Origin: JAEUMY01 sp031394355
Lineage (GTDB): Bacteria; Pseudomonadota; Gammaproteobacteria; Burkholderiales; Usitatibacteraceae
Direction of reading: 5' to 3'
Assembly (NCBI GenBank): GCA_031394355.1
Contig: JANNSU010000020.1
Span: forward strand, 18,959 to 82,958
Length of the DNA: 64,000 nt
The position numbers were made by a program, and so were the translations under genes. The notes under the pieces are model-generated. The model was not told where the DNA came from. It ran no database searches and saw only the letters and a program-made list of their open reading frames with translations. Positions 52,118-59,276 of this stretch are shown piece by piece; position 1 is the first letter of the stretch; each line of letters opens with the position of its first letter.

Positions 52118-52287
52118 TGAGTGCGAATATTCGCAAGCCAATCCGTATGCCAACGTTTGCTGTGGACCAGCGCATTCGTGCGGAGGCGAAGTCCGATCCG
52201 GATGCTTTGCCGCTGGCGAGCAAACAGCTAAAGGCCATGATTCCCTTGCGGGTGTTGGATCGACATTGCAAGACTGCCAAGCGTTGA
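52117..52287 (+). CDS. Short ORF coupled to the amidohydrolase gene; possible antitoxin remnant
   Basis: 56-residue ORF whose ATG overlaps the amidohydrolase stop (TGATG). It begins MSANIRKPIRMPTF, the ANIR being the palindrome. The segment AEAKSDPDALPLASKQLKAM weakly recalls DPDxPPL-type antitoxin sequences, but the C-terminus does not match. No ribosome-binding site beyond the overlap is visible. It may be a pseudogene or random. Confidence 0.3.
   Translation: MSANIRKPIRMPTFAVDQRIRAEAKSDPDALPLASKQLKAMIPLRVLDRHCKTAKR
52123..52134. repeat. Last GCGAATATTCGC copy before the catabolic cluster
   Basis: Exact copy immediately after the amidohydrolase stop; none occurs in the remaining 11.9 kb. 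Confidence 0.95.
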
Positions 52288-52356
52288 CTGATTGCGCCGT
52301 TGCGCGGCACGTAATGAGCTGACATTTGATTCGGTCTTATCGCTGAAGGAGATCTT

Positions 52357-52665
52357 TTGAGCCGCCCCATCAATCTCATGCGCCCCGTACATCCCGGAGA
52401 AGTCCTCCGCGAGGACTATCTCGCGCCGCTGGGTCTCAGCGTCAACGCGCTCGCCGTCTCATTGGGCGTGCCGGCCACGCGCATCCATGAAGTCGTGAAG
52501 GAGCGACGGGCGGTCACGGCGGATACGGCTGCGCGCCTCGCGCGCTACTTCGGTGGCGACGCCGAATCCTGGCTGGCATTGCAGGCAAGCTACGACCTGA
52601 AGACGTTGCCGACGCGCAAGGATATTGAGCGGATGGTGACTATGCGGAATCCGCTCGCGGCATGA
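52357..52665 (+). CDS. HigA-family antitoxin, apparently without its toxin
   Basis: 102-residue XRE-type protein: RPVHPGEVLREDYLAPLGLS, then a helix-turn-helix and TADTAARLARYFGGDAESWL, as in HigA addiction-module antitoxins. The TTG start is preceded by AAGGAGATC. A HigB toxin should sit directly upstream in the same direction, but the preceding 70 bp and the short ORF before it do not encode one. It may be an orphan regulator or a decayed module. Confidence 0.85.
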   Translation: MSRPINLMRPVHPGEVLREDYLAPLGLSVNALAVSLGVPATRIHEVVKERRAVTADTAARLARYFGGDAESWLALQASYDLKTLPTRKDIERMVTMRNPLAA

Positions 52666-52731
52666 TCATCATCCATGCCGTGATTGGCACGTCGATTCGT
52701 GGCGGCACCATCATCATCGGGGTCATGTTGG

Positions 52732-53010
52732 ATGAATGACTACGCAATGCAGCGCGAGTTTGGGGCAAGACGCATTGCTGAAAGAGTTCAAGCGCTTGCA
52801 AAGGATGCTGGTATCGAGCAGCTTGTCCTTGAGTGGAATGCCAGTCGGGGATTTCTCGGCCGTCAACAGCATTCTTTGATCGTCTCCACACATTCCAACC
52901 AACACGAAGCGCAGTTTTCTGACGACCAATTAGCGGACTACCCGGCTGCTGTAGGCACGGCTGAATCCGAAGCCGCCATCAGATCGCTAGTAGCGAAATT
53001 GAGACCATAG
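52732..53010 (+). CDS. Hypothetical protein
   Basis: 92 residues from the ATG at 52732 (MNDYAMQREFGARRIAERV). It is hydrophilic with no signal peptide or membrane helix and no family I recognise. TTGGATG precedes the start, a poor ribosome site. Only moderate coding support. Confidence 0.4.
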   Translation: MNDYAMQREFGARRIAERVQALAKDAGIEQLVLEWNASRGFLGRQQHSLIVSTHSNQHEAQFSDDQLADYPAAVGTAESEAAIRSLVAKLRP

Positions 53011-53364
53011 GCCGGCTCGCTTAGTCCCATGTGAAATGGCTTTGTATTGCTAAAGACTGTCGCCTTCCGTGCGTGTTGGTTGTACGATGCCTTCTCTCAA
53101 GTGAGGAACGGCTGTGAGCGCTTGCGCCGGTGCGCAAGCATCGTACAAGCCCTAACAGGCTGTTGAAAAACGAAGTTGAAAGGAGACTTCGAGTTGCTGA
53201 ACGCAGCAAGCGATGAGTGCGTTCCGACATTCATAAACGTCAATTGGGAGTGCACACTCAGGCATCAAAGAACAGTGCAATAGAGCGATTCGACTGACTT
53301 TATTCCCCGTGTGTTCCTCATGGGCGGGCCGTCTGCCACTTTCGACTGACTTCATTTGAATTTC
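53011..53364. other. Gene-free junction with inverted repeats and a transposon-end-like motif
   Basis: No convincing ORF. TTGTACGATGC (53080-53090) and GCATCGTACAA (53138-53148) form a perfect 11-bp inverted repeat that competes with an inner hairpin GCTTGCGC-CGGT-GCGCAAGC (53120-53139). CAGGCTGTTGAAAAAC at 53156-53171 resembles the ends of some insertion sequences, but no transposase or matching second end was found. Composition becomes more AT-rich from here on. This is the likely left boundary of the catabolic cluster. Confidence 0.5.
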
Positions 53365-54081
53365 TTAAAGCGCTAATTCGCGCAACCATGCCGCCAATAA
53401 GTCGGCAATGATTATCGGCGCATCAAGAGGTGATAGATGTCCCGCGTGCGCGATGAGGTGATATGCCGAATGACTTACCGCTGACGCCATGCGCGCATGA
53501 ACCTCGGGCGGGCAAAGCTTGTCGTTTTCGCCGCAGACGATAAGCGTGGGCACGGCAATTTGACTCAAGTGCGGCCACATATTGGCGCGGTAGGTCAGCG
53601 CCTCAGACTGCGCGGCGAAGTTCTCAATTGTTTGATCTGCCGCCATGCTAATCACGGCTTGTTCGTGAACCTGATCGAACAAGCGATAGCTTGGAATCAA
53701 ATGGGATAAGGCAAGCGATACCATCCCATATTCAGTTACATGTGCAAGTTGTGCTTCGCGCCGCTGACGACGTTCAACCGTGTCGGCGTCGGGATTGGTA
53801 TCAAATAGCCCAATTGCAGCTACACGTTCGGGCGCGCGCCGCCAGATCTCGAGAGCGACCATACCGCCCATGGAGAGGCCGATGGGGATGACAGCGTCTC
53901 TTGTACTAGCCAATGCCTTCTCCGCCATCGCAGTTATACGATTCTCAGAACGACAGTCGACAAAGACTTGCGGCCAATCTGCCAATTGTGCGGCAACAAC
54001 GTGCCACACGCGTGAATCGCATAGCGTGCCTGGCAGAAAAAGAAGGGTGGGACGCGACTCACAGCCTTGTAGTACATGCAT
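53365..54081 (-). CDS. Alpha/beta hydrolase (enol-lactonase/esterase-like)
   Basis: 238 residues. The nucleophile elbow is GLSMGG, the acid is in VCGENDKLCP and the His in IAHAGHLSPLD, giving a complete Ser-Asp-His triad. Similar proteins include 3-oxoadipate enol-lactonase and other small carboxylesterases acting on ring-cleavage products; the substrate is not predictable. It is the last gene of a minus-strand set (hisD-like, SDR, bicupin, hydrolase), 36 bp after the bicupin. Confidence 0.85.
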   Translation of the reverse strand: MHVLQGCESRPTLLFLPGTLCDSRVWHVVAAQLADWPQVFVDCRSENRITAMAEKALASTRDAVIPIGLSMGGMVALEIWRRAPERVAAIGLFDTNPDADTVERRQRREAQLAHVTEYGMVSLALSHLIPSYRLFDQVHEQAVISMAADQTIENFAAQSEALTYRANMWPHLSQIAVPTLIVCGENDKLCPPEVHARMASAVSHSAYHLIAHAGHLSPLDAPIIIADLLAAWLRELAL

Positions 54082-54117
54082 GCGATACAGTCAGCGTTCT
54101 TGTAGATGTTTTCGATG

Positions 54118-55089
54118 CTACTGCCGCACCATGAAGAGTTCAGCATTCGTTGTCGCCTCAATCTGATGCGCCATGCCTGCAGGTACGCTGAAGGTGTCGC
54201 CTTCTGAAAGCATGGTGGCATCCTTGCCAATGCAACTCTGCCAAATCACGCTACCTCGAAATACCAGTAGCACTTCAGCACCATCATGCATATAGACAGG
54301 CGTTTTCTTTGCCGTCTGCAACGCGATGTGATGTAGCGTGAAGTCATGTGGCGCACCGATTGGTGCCAAATTCGCTTCACGCAAGATCACTGGCGATGCA
54401 GTCACACCATCTTCTGAAAACGGGGAGGCAATATCGGCGACTAGTGCGGAATGCCTCGCGACATTTGCAGTCATTTCAGCCGCTGTTGGTGTGCGAATAT
54501 AGGCGATCTCTTCACGGCTAGCGGGGCTGACGACTGATGCATTCTCCGGTATGGTTTCACCCAATGTGGTGTCGATCAAGCGGCCATTTTCTAGCAACAC
54601 GAGGCCATAGCCACGCGCTTTTTCGATTACGTGTGGCGCCCAATGCACGCGACCAGGATCGTCCCCACCGAGCACTGCAAACATGAAGCCTACATCCGTG
54701 CCGATGTTTTCAAAGCCGCGAAAAATATGTATTGGAATTGAAATCGTGTCGCCGGGATTCAGTACAACCTCATCCGCGTCACCGTGCTCGCCCCAAAAAA
54801 ACCGCCACGTGCCCTGGTGAACAATAAAAACCTCAGCAGTATCGTGGCTGTGCATTGAATTCGTACAGCCGGGAGGCTGGCGCGCCGCGCCGATATTGAA
54901 ACCATGCGGTGAGCGGATATGCACGTGCTGCTGCGGGTTTTCAGCAACACCGGGTCCGATGATGGTGAAATTTTCCTTTTGATCACTTCCGGGGCTGCGC
55001 GCATCAATGAAGGCGTTGGTGCAGGGGCGCAATTCTTCAAAGCGGACGAGGCGTTCACGAAGGATAGGGGATAACGTCATAGAAATCAT
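54118..55089 (-). CDS. Bicupin protein, gentisate dioxygenase-like, with an altered metal site
   Basis: 323 residues with two cupin domains. In the first, motif 1 is canonical (His80, His82, Glu86 in MHSHDTAEVFIVHQG) but motif 2 reads GDTISIPIHIFRGFEN, with Arg124 where the third metal His is expected. The second domain has a reduced motif 1 (YMHDGAEVLLVFRG) but a normal motif-2 His (PAGMAHQIE). Similar bicupins include gentisate and 1-hydroxy-2-naphthoate dioxygenases, so ring cleavage is one possibility, but the altered ligands make the activity uncertain. The start follows the SDR stop; a GTG at 55110 is an alternative. Confidence 0.75.
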   Translation of the reverse strand: MISMTLSPILRERLVRFEELRPCTNAFIDARSPGSDQKENFTIIGPGVAENPQQHVHIRSPHGFNIGAARQPPGCTNSMHSHDTAEVFIVHQGTWRFFWGEHGDADEVVLNPGDTISIPIHIFRGFENIGTDVGFMFAVLGGDDPGRVHWAPHVIEKARGYGLVLLENGRLIDTTLGETIPENASVVSPASREEIAYIRTPTAAEMTANVARHSALVADIASPFSEDGVTASPVILREANLAPIGAPHDFTLHHIALQTAKKTPVYMHDGAEVLLVFRGSVIWQSCIGKDATMLSEGDTFSVPAGMAHQIEATTNAELFMVRQ

Positions 55090-55090
55090 T

Positions 55091-55843
55091 TTATGAAAGG
55101 GCGCGTCCACCGTCTACTGCGAAGACAACGCCTGTTGAGAATGTCAGGTGCGTTGCAGCCGCGACGACGGCATCGGCAACTTGCTTGGGTGTCGCGAGTG
55201 CGGCCAGTGGTGTGCGGGCGACTTGCTCTTCGCGCCATGATTGATCAAGTTTTTTGACAAACGCGGTATCGACCAATCCCGGCGAGACTGAAACCACGCG
55301 AATGCGTGGCGCCAGTGCACGGGCGAGTGACTTGGTGAGATTATCGATAGCTGCTTTCGAAGCACAGTAGGCGATATTGCTACCCATGGCGCTTACTGCA
55401 GCGATGGAAGAAATATTAACCACTAAACCATCACCATGCGCCGCGAGCATGGGCTGCAGCGCGCGTACTGCAGCGATAGGGCCGCGAACATTGGTCGCGA
55501 GAATATCGTCGATTAAGTCGTCGTCCAAGCCATCTAGATCCGCGTGCGGCACAAAGCGCGTCGTGCCCGCGCAGTTGACCAACATATCGAGTCGGCCATA
55601 TTGCGCGGCAATGGTGGCAGCGAGGTATTTAAGTGTGGCGCTATCGGTGACAGGGCAAGCAAGGGCTGCGTGGGATTGCTGCGCGGGTGTTGGCAACGCG
55701 CCAGCGAGGGTATGGGCGGCATCAGAGGAGCGGTTGTACCCAATGATGACTGATGCGCCAGCAACAGCCAAGCCATGACATATTGCGGCACCGAGACCGC
55801 CTGCGCCCCCTGTGACGAGAGCAACCTTTGGGGCGAGCATCAT
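55091..55843 (-). CDS. Short-chain dehydrogenase/reductase of the catabolic cluster
   Basis: 250 residues, classical SDR: TGGAGGLG near residue 11, NCAG, Ser in VNISSIAAVS and the YCASK Tyr/Lys pair. Ends with the usual TGVVFAVDGG. It lies 21 bp after the hisD-like gene in the same direction and is close enough to the bicupin to be co-translated. It probably oxidises a hydroxyl in the cluster's substrate. Confidence 0.88.
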   Translation of the reverse strand: MMLAPKVALVTGGAGGLGAAICHGLAVAGASVIIGYNRSSDAAHTLAGALPTPAQQSHAALACPVTDSATLKYLAATIAAQYGRLDMLVNCAGTTRFVPHADLDGLDDDLIDDILATNVRGPIAAVRALQPMLAAHGDGLVVNISSIAAVSAMGSNIAYCASKAAIDNLTKSLARALAPRIRVVSVSPGLVDTAFVKKLDQSWREEQVARTPLAALATPKQVADAVVAAATHLTFSTGVVFAVDGGRALS

Positions 55844-55864
55844 TGCTGCAGTCGCGTCACGTGC

Positions 55865-57169
55865 CTATGCTGCGTTAGCAATTGGTACGATCCGCTTAGA
55901 CAAACGTCTCACTCGAATATCCGCCTGTTCTTGATGCCCAGCAAAATGCTCAAGGGCGCACAAACGCGAGCAATATTCGCCAATCATCACGGAGGCTTCA
56001 TCAGTGAGCACGCGTTGATAGGTATGCGTTTTGATAAATTTTCCAACCCAAAGCCCGCCGGTGTAGCGACCCGCGCGGTTGGTCGGTAGTGTGTGATTGG
56101 TGCCAATGACTTTATCGCCGTACGACACATTGGTGCGATGACCTAAGAATAGCGCGCCGTAGTTGGTCATGCGATGTAAAAACCAATCGGGGTCTTTCGT
56201 CATGACCTGTACGTGCTCTGAACATACGCGCTCTGCTTCGGACAACATTTCCTCGTCCGTTTCACACAAAACAATTTGCCCGTAATCGCGCCAGGCCACG
56301 CTGGCGACGTCACGCGTGGCGAGGCGTTTCAATACGCTTTCAATCTGCGCGGGCAACTCATCGGCAATCTTGCGGCTAGTGGTAATACAAACAGCAGGTG
56401 AATTCGGCCCATGCTCGGCTTGCCCGAGCAAATCCACCGCGACCAATTCAGCATCAACCGTGTCATCGCAAATCACCATTGTCTCAGTGGGGCCAGCGAA
56501 CAAATCAATCCCTACGCGCCCATATAGCTGACGTTTCGCTTCAGCGACATAAGCGTTTCCGGGGCCGACCAACATATCGACTGGCGCGACCGTATCCGTA
56601 CCGAGAGCCATCATCGCTACTGCCTGCACACCGCCCACCACATAAATTTCATCCGCCCCTGCAAGCGACATCGCCGCCACAATAGCTGCTGCAGGCTTGC
56701 CTTCATAGGGCGGCGCGCATGCTATCACGCGCTTTACTCCGGCCACCTTTGCGGTCAGAACACCCATATGTGCAGAGGCTAGCAGCGGATACTTACCGCC
56801 AGGCACGTAGCAGCCGACCGAATTCATAGGAATATTCTTGTGCCCTAAAATCACACCGGGTAGAGTTTCGACCTCGACATCACGCATCGACAGCATTTGA
56901 ATTTCAGCAAACCGCTTAATCTGCGCCTGTGCAAATTTGATATCGTCGATGGCTTGTTTAGGCAGGGAGGCGATGCATTTCGCGATCTCGGCATCGCTCA
57001 GGCGCAGCGAGGCAGGCGTCCAATGATCAAATTTTGTCGAATATTCTCGTACCGCCGCGTCGCCTCTAGCTTCGATATCGGCCAAGATGCCTTCCACCGT
57101 GACGCGTACGTTCGCGTCGATCTCGGCCTTTTGGGCAACGGATTTACCGTGTTTGCGGTTTTCAATCAT
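55865..57169 (-). CDS. Histidinol dehydrogenase-family NAD-dependent alcohol dehydrogenase (HpsN-like)
   Basis: 434 residues. HisD-family zinc and catalytic residues are present: Gln250, His253, Glu318, His319, Asp352, His412. The C-terminal GTNHTLPTNRAGRYTGGLWVGKF and the context (no other his gene) place it with HpsN-like paralogues, which oxidise (R)-2,3-dihydroxypropane-1-sulfonate and related diols, rather than with biosynthetic HisD. The ATG at 57169 follows AGAGGACC. A promoter with a LacI-type operator lies upstream. Four-electron oxidation of a primary alcohol to a carboxylate is the likely chemistry. Confidence 0.87.
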   Translation of the reverse strand: MIENRKHGKSVAQKAEIDANVRVTVEGILADIEARGDAAVREYSTKFDHWTPASLRLSDAEIAKCIASLPKQAIDDIKFAQAQIKRFAEIQMLSMRDVEVETLPGVILGHKNIPMNSVGCYVPGGKYPLLASAHMGVLTAKVAGVKRVIACAPPYEGKPAAAIVAAMSLAGADEIYVVGGVQAVAMMALGTDTVAPVDMLVGPGNAYVAEAKRQLYGRVGIDLFAGPTETMVICDDTVDAELVAVDLLGQAEHGPNSPAVCITTSRKIADELPAQIESVLKRLATRDVASVAWRDYGQIVLCETDEEMLSEAERVCSEHVQVMTKDPDWFLHRMTNYGALFLGHRTNVSYGDKVIGTNHTLPTNRAGRYTGGLWVGKFIKTHTYQRVLTDEASVMIGEYCSRLCALEHFAGHQEQADIRVRRLSKRIVPIANAA

Positions 57170-57224
57170 GACTTGGTCCTCTGGCTTCTGTGCTGATGGA
57201 AATGTAAGCTCTATTCTGACGCAT

Positions 57225-57253
57225 GTTTGACTACGAATGCAAGCAAGTGTCAA
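57225..57253 (-). promoter_or_regulatory. Promoter of the hisD-like operon with LacI-type operator in its spacer
   Basis: Reading the minus strand, TTGACA (57253-57248), a 17-bp spacer, then TCAAAC (57230-57225). The 16-mer at 57227-57242 (plus strand TTGACTACGAATGCAA) matches 13 of 16 positions of the palindrome TTGCATTCGAATGCAA and fills the spacer. Confidence 0.6.
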
Positions 57254-57317
57254 GAGTTTTTTCATTGTGCATAAGTGCGCATGCATTTTCATGTAAAGAC
57301 TTGTAATTAACGTCAAA

Positions 57318-57357
57318 TTGCATTCGTTTGCACATATTTAGTTATCATCGATAATAA
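57318..57357 (+). promoter_or_regulatory. Promoter of the SnoaL-like gene overlapped by a second operator
   Basis: TTGCAC (57328-57333) and ATAATA/TAATAA (57351-57357) with 17-18 bp spacing, facing the SnoaL-like gene. The operator-like 16-mer TTGCATTCGTTTGCAC (57318-57333) overlaps the -35 and on the minus strand matches 13 of 16 positions of TTGCATTCGAATGCAA. Confidence 0.6.
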
Positions 57358-57392
57358 AATGGTAAATTGTTCAACGACAAACATGACACTTC

Positions 57393-58436
57393 ATGACGCC
57401 AACGCCATCCGAAGCTAACTTACTTCCGACAATGAGCAACACCAAGCTGCCTGGCTTCGACGCCGAATTTTGCGATCTCGACAATTTCATTCGCGTCATC
57501 ACCGCGCGTGTTTGGGAGGGCGGTCGCGTTGAGGACATTTATCGTTACTACAGCAATCCATGTGTAGTTGAGACGCCAACGTCAGTTTCAACCGATGTGG
57601 ATGACGTGGTACGAGGTACGCGGGCGACCTTGGTGGCGTTTCCGGATCGGCGCTTACTGGCAGAGGACATCATTCAGTCCGGCGATGCGGAAGGTGGCTT
57701 TTTAAGTTCGCACCGTATTATTTCGACTATGACGCATTTGGGTGATGGCGTATTTGGCGCGCCGACGGGAAAAACAATTCACGTTCGCACTATTGCTGAT
57801 TGTGTCTGCCGCGATAACCGCATCATTCATGAATGGCTGGTGCGCGATCAGGCGGCGATTGCGTTGCAGATTGGTATCTCATCGCGTGACATGGCGGTGA
57901 AGTGGATGACGGCCATGCAGCCGCAAGATAAAGACTGCAAACCCCAAGCAGGGCGTGTCGTTTGGGCAAAGGGTGTCGCAAACGACCCGCCAGTCGGCTA
58001 CTTTTCATTTGTGAGCAGGGAAGGCGACGCAGAGATGATTGCGAATGCGTTGCTGGATTTCGCGTTTGCGAAAGAAAGAACTGATGTTGCGCGCGTCTAT
58101 GACGATGCCGTGCATCATCTAGGGCCAGCGGGTGCAACGCGCTACGGGCAGGCAGAAGTGTCGCAATATTGGCAGACACTTTTTTCGCAATTTTGGGCTA
58201 AGTCATTCACCGTTGAGCATTTAGCAATTCAACGCGGCGATGGTCGTGCGGATCGGATTGCAATTCGTTGGCGCGCTAGAACTTCTCACGAAGGCGCAGG
58301 ACAATTCGGCGCGCCGACGGGTAAGCCCGTTGAAATCATGGGCATTAACCATGTGGAGCTTTTTAAGGGCCGGGTGCTGCGCGAGTGGGTGCTAGTTGAT
58401 GAAATCGCGCTGTGGATGCAGGTCTTGTCCGAGTAG
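57393..58436 (+). CDS. Tandem SnoaL-like (ester cyclase/NTF2-fold) protein
   Basis: 347 residues forming two SnoaL-like domains in tandem. Each half ends with a related motif: FGAPTGKTIHVRTIADCV with RIIHEWLVRDQAAIALQ, and FGAPTGKPVEIMGINHV with RVLREWVLVDEIALWMQ. The fold is used by polyketide cyclases, isomerases and dehydratases; the role here is unknown. It is transcribed away from the hisD-like operon, with the regulator sites between them. The ATG at 57393 is used; ATG 57432 is possible. The stop lies 55 bp from the convergent aldolase. Confidence 0.8.
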   Translation: MTPTPSEANLLPTMSNTKLPGFDAEFCDLDNFIRVITARVWEGGRVEDIYRYYSNPCVVETPTSVSTDVDDVVRGTRATLVAFPDRRLLAEDIIQSGDAEGGFLSSHRIISTMTHLGDGVFGAPTGKTIHVRTIADCVCRDNRIIHEWLVRDQAAIALQIGISSRDMAVKWMTAMQPQDKDCKPQAGRVVWAKGVANDPPVGYFSFVSREGDAEMIANALLDFAFAKERTDVARVYDDAVHHLGPAGATRYGQAEVSQYWQTLFSQFWAKSFTVEHLAIQRGDGRADRIAIRWRARTSHEGAGQFGAPTGKPVEIMGINHVELFKGRVLREWVLVDEIALWMQVLSE

Positions 58437-58490
58437 CGGTCTCTTGCAACGTAGCGTGACGCAACTCATCCACCTCCCAGCCTCCACTGA

Positions 58491-59276
58491 TCAGAGAGGG
58501 GGTGGGCTAACCTTGCCAGCCAGCGCCCGAGCCCCATCCAGTAAAAACTGATGATCCGACGCCAACATAAACAGTGACACACCTTTGGCGTGCCATGACA
58601 TCACGTCTTCGGTGGGCGGAATGAACATGCCGACGGCTTTACCGTGGCGCAATCCCGCCGCACAAATTCTCTCTACCGCAGCCACCACGCTTGGTTCTAG
58701 CGGATTGGTAAAACCCATCGATAGCGTCAAATCCATTCGTCCCACAAATAAGCAATCAACATTAGGTGCTGATGCAATCGCGTCTAGGTGACTAAGCGCT
58801 TCAGCGTCTTCTATTTGCGCGATGATGGTTGTCACTGCAGCACTGTCTGCCACATGCCCAACCATGGTTTTGGTAGTGTAGCGTGCGCTGCGGCTGGAGC
58901 CGGCATAGCCGCGGCCGCCAAGTTTACCTTGTGCATAGTGCGCGGCTTGGGCTAAGGCAGCTGCGGATTCTCCCGTCATCACATGTGGTAGCACCACGCC
59001 AGTTGCACCCGCATCAAGCACAGTCAATATCTCGCCCGCATTGCCCGTCTGCACGCGCACGAACGAAGGCATATCTGCCGCACGCAGTGCTGCTATGCAG
59101 CCATCGATTTCCATGCGACCAAACGGGGCGTGCTCGGCATCGATACAGATACAATCCAGCGGCGACAAGCCAAGTACTTCGCAAACAATCGGAGATGGCG
59201 TTTTTAAGAACGTGCCCATCATCAATTCACGCTTGGCAAGTCGTGTTCTGAAGCCTTCGTGGCGCAGCTGATTCAT
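58491..59276 (-). CDS. HpcH/HpaI-family pyruvate aldolase
   Basis: 261 residues, class II aldolase. Conserved residues: DAEHAPF (His49), RVQTG (Arg74), IAQIEDAEAL (Glu156, metal ligand) and FVGRMDLTLSMG (Asp182, metal ligand). The family cleaves 2-keto-4-hydroxy acids to pyruvate (or oxaloacetate) plus an aldehyde, a common last step in aromatic or sugar-acid breakdown. The ATG overlaps the preceding MetE-like stop as ATGA, so the two are coupled; a GTG at 59288 is an alternative. Confidence 0.88.
   Translation of the reverse strand: MNQLRHEGFRTRLAKRELMMGTFLKTPSPIVCEVLGLSPLDCICIDAEHAPFGRMEIDGCIAALRAADMPSFVRVQTGNAGEILTVLDAGATGVVLPHVMTGESAAALAQAAHYAQGKLGGRGYAGSSRSARYTTKTMVGHVADSAAVTTIIAQIEDAEALSHLDAIASAPNVDCLFVGRMDLTLSMGFTNPLEPSVVAAVERICAAGLRHGKAVGMFIPPTEDVMSWHAKGVSLFMLASDHQFLLDGARALAGKVSPPPL

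Noticed and set aside
52117..52287. Short ORF as a HigB toxin
   Set aside because: No RelE/HigB motif, and it is about half the usual length.
54491..57060. Partial matches such as GCGAATATAGGC (about 54491) and CGAATATTCTCG (about 57050) in the catabolic cluster
   Set aside because: Neither completes the palindrome, so the block is still scored as having none.
55865..57169. Biosynthetic histidinol dehydrogenase hisD
   Set aside because: No other his gene is adjacent, the gene sits in a catabolic regulon, and the C-terminal sequence fits HpsN-like paralogues better.
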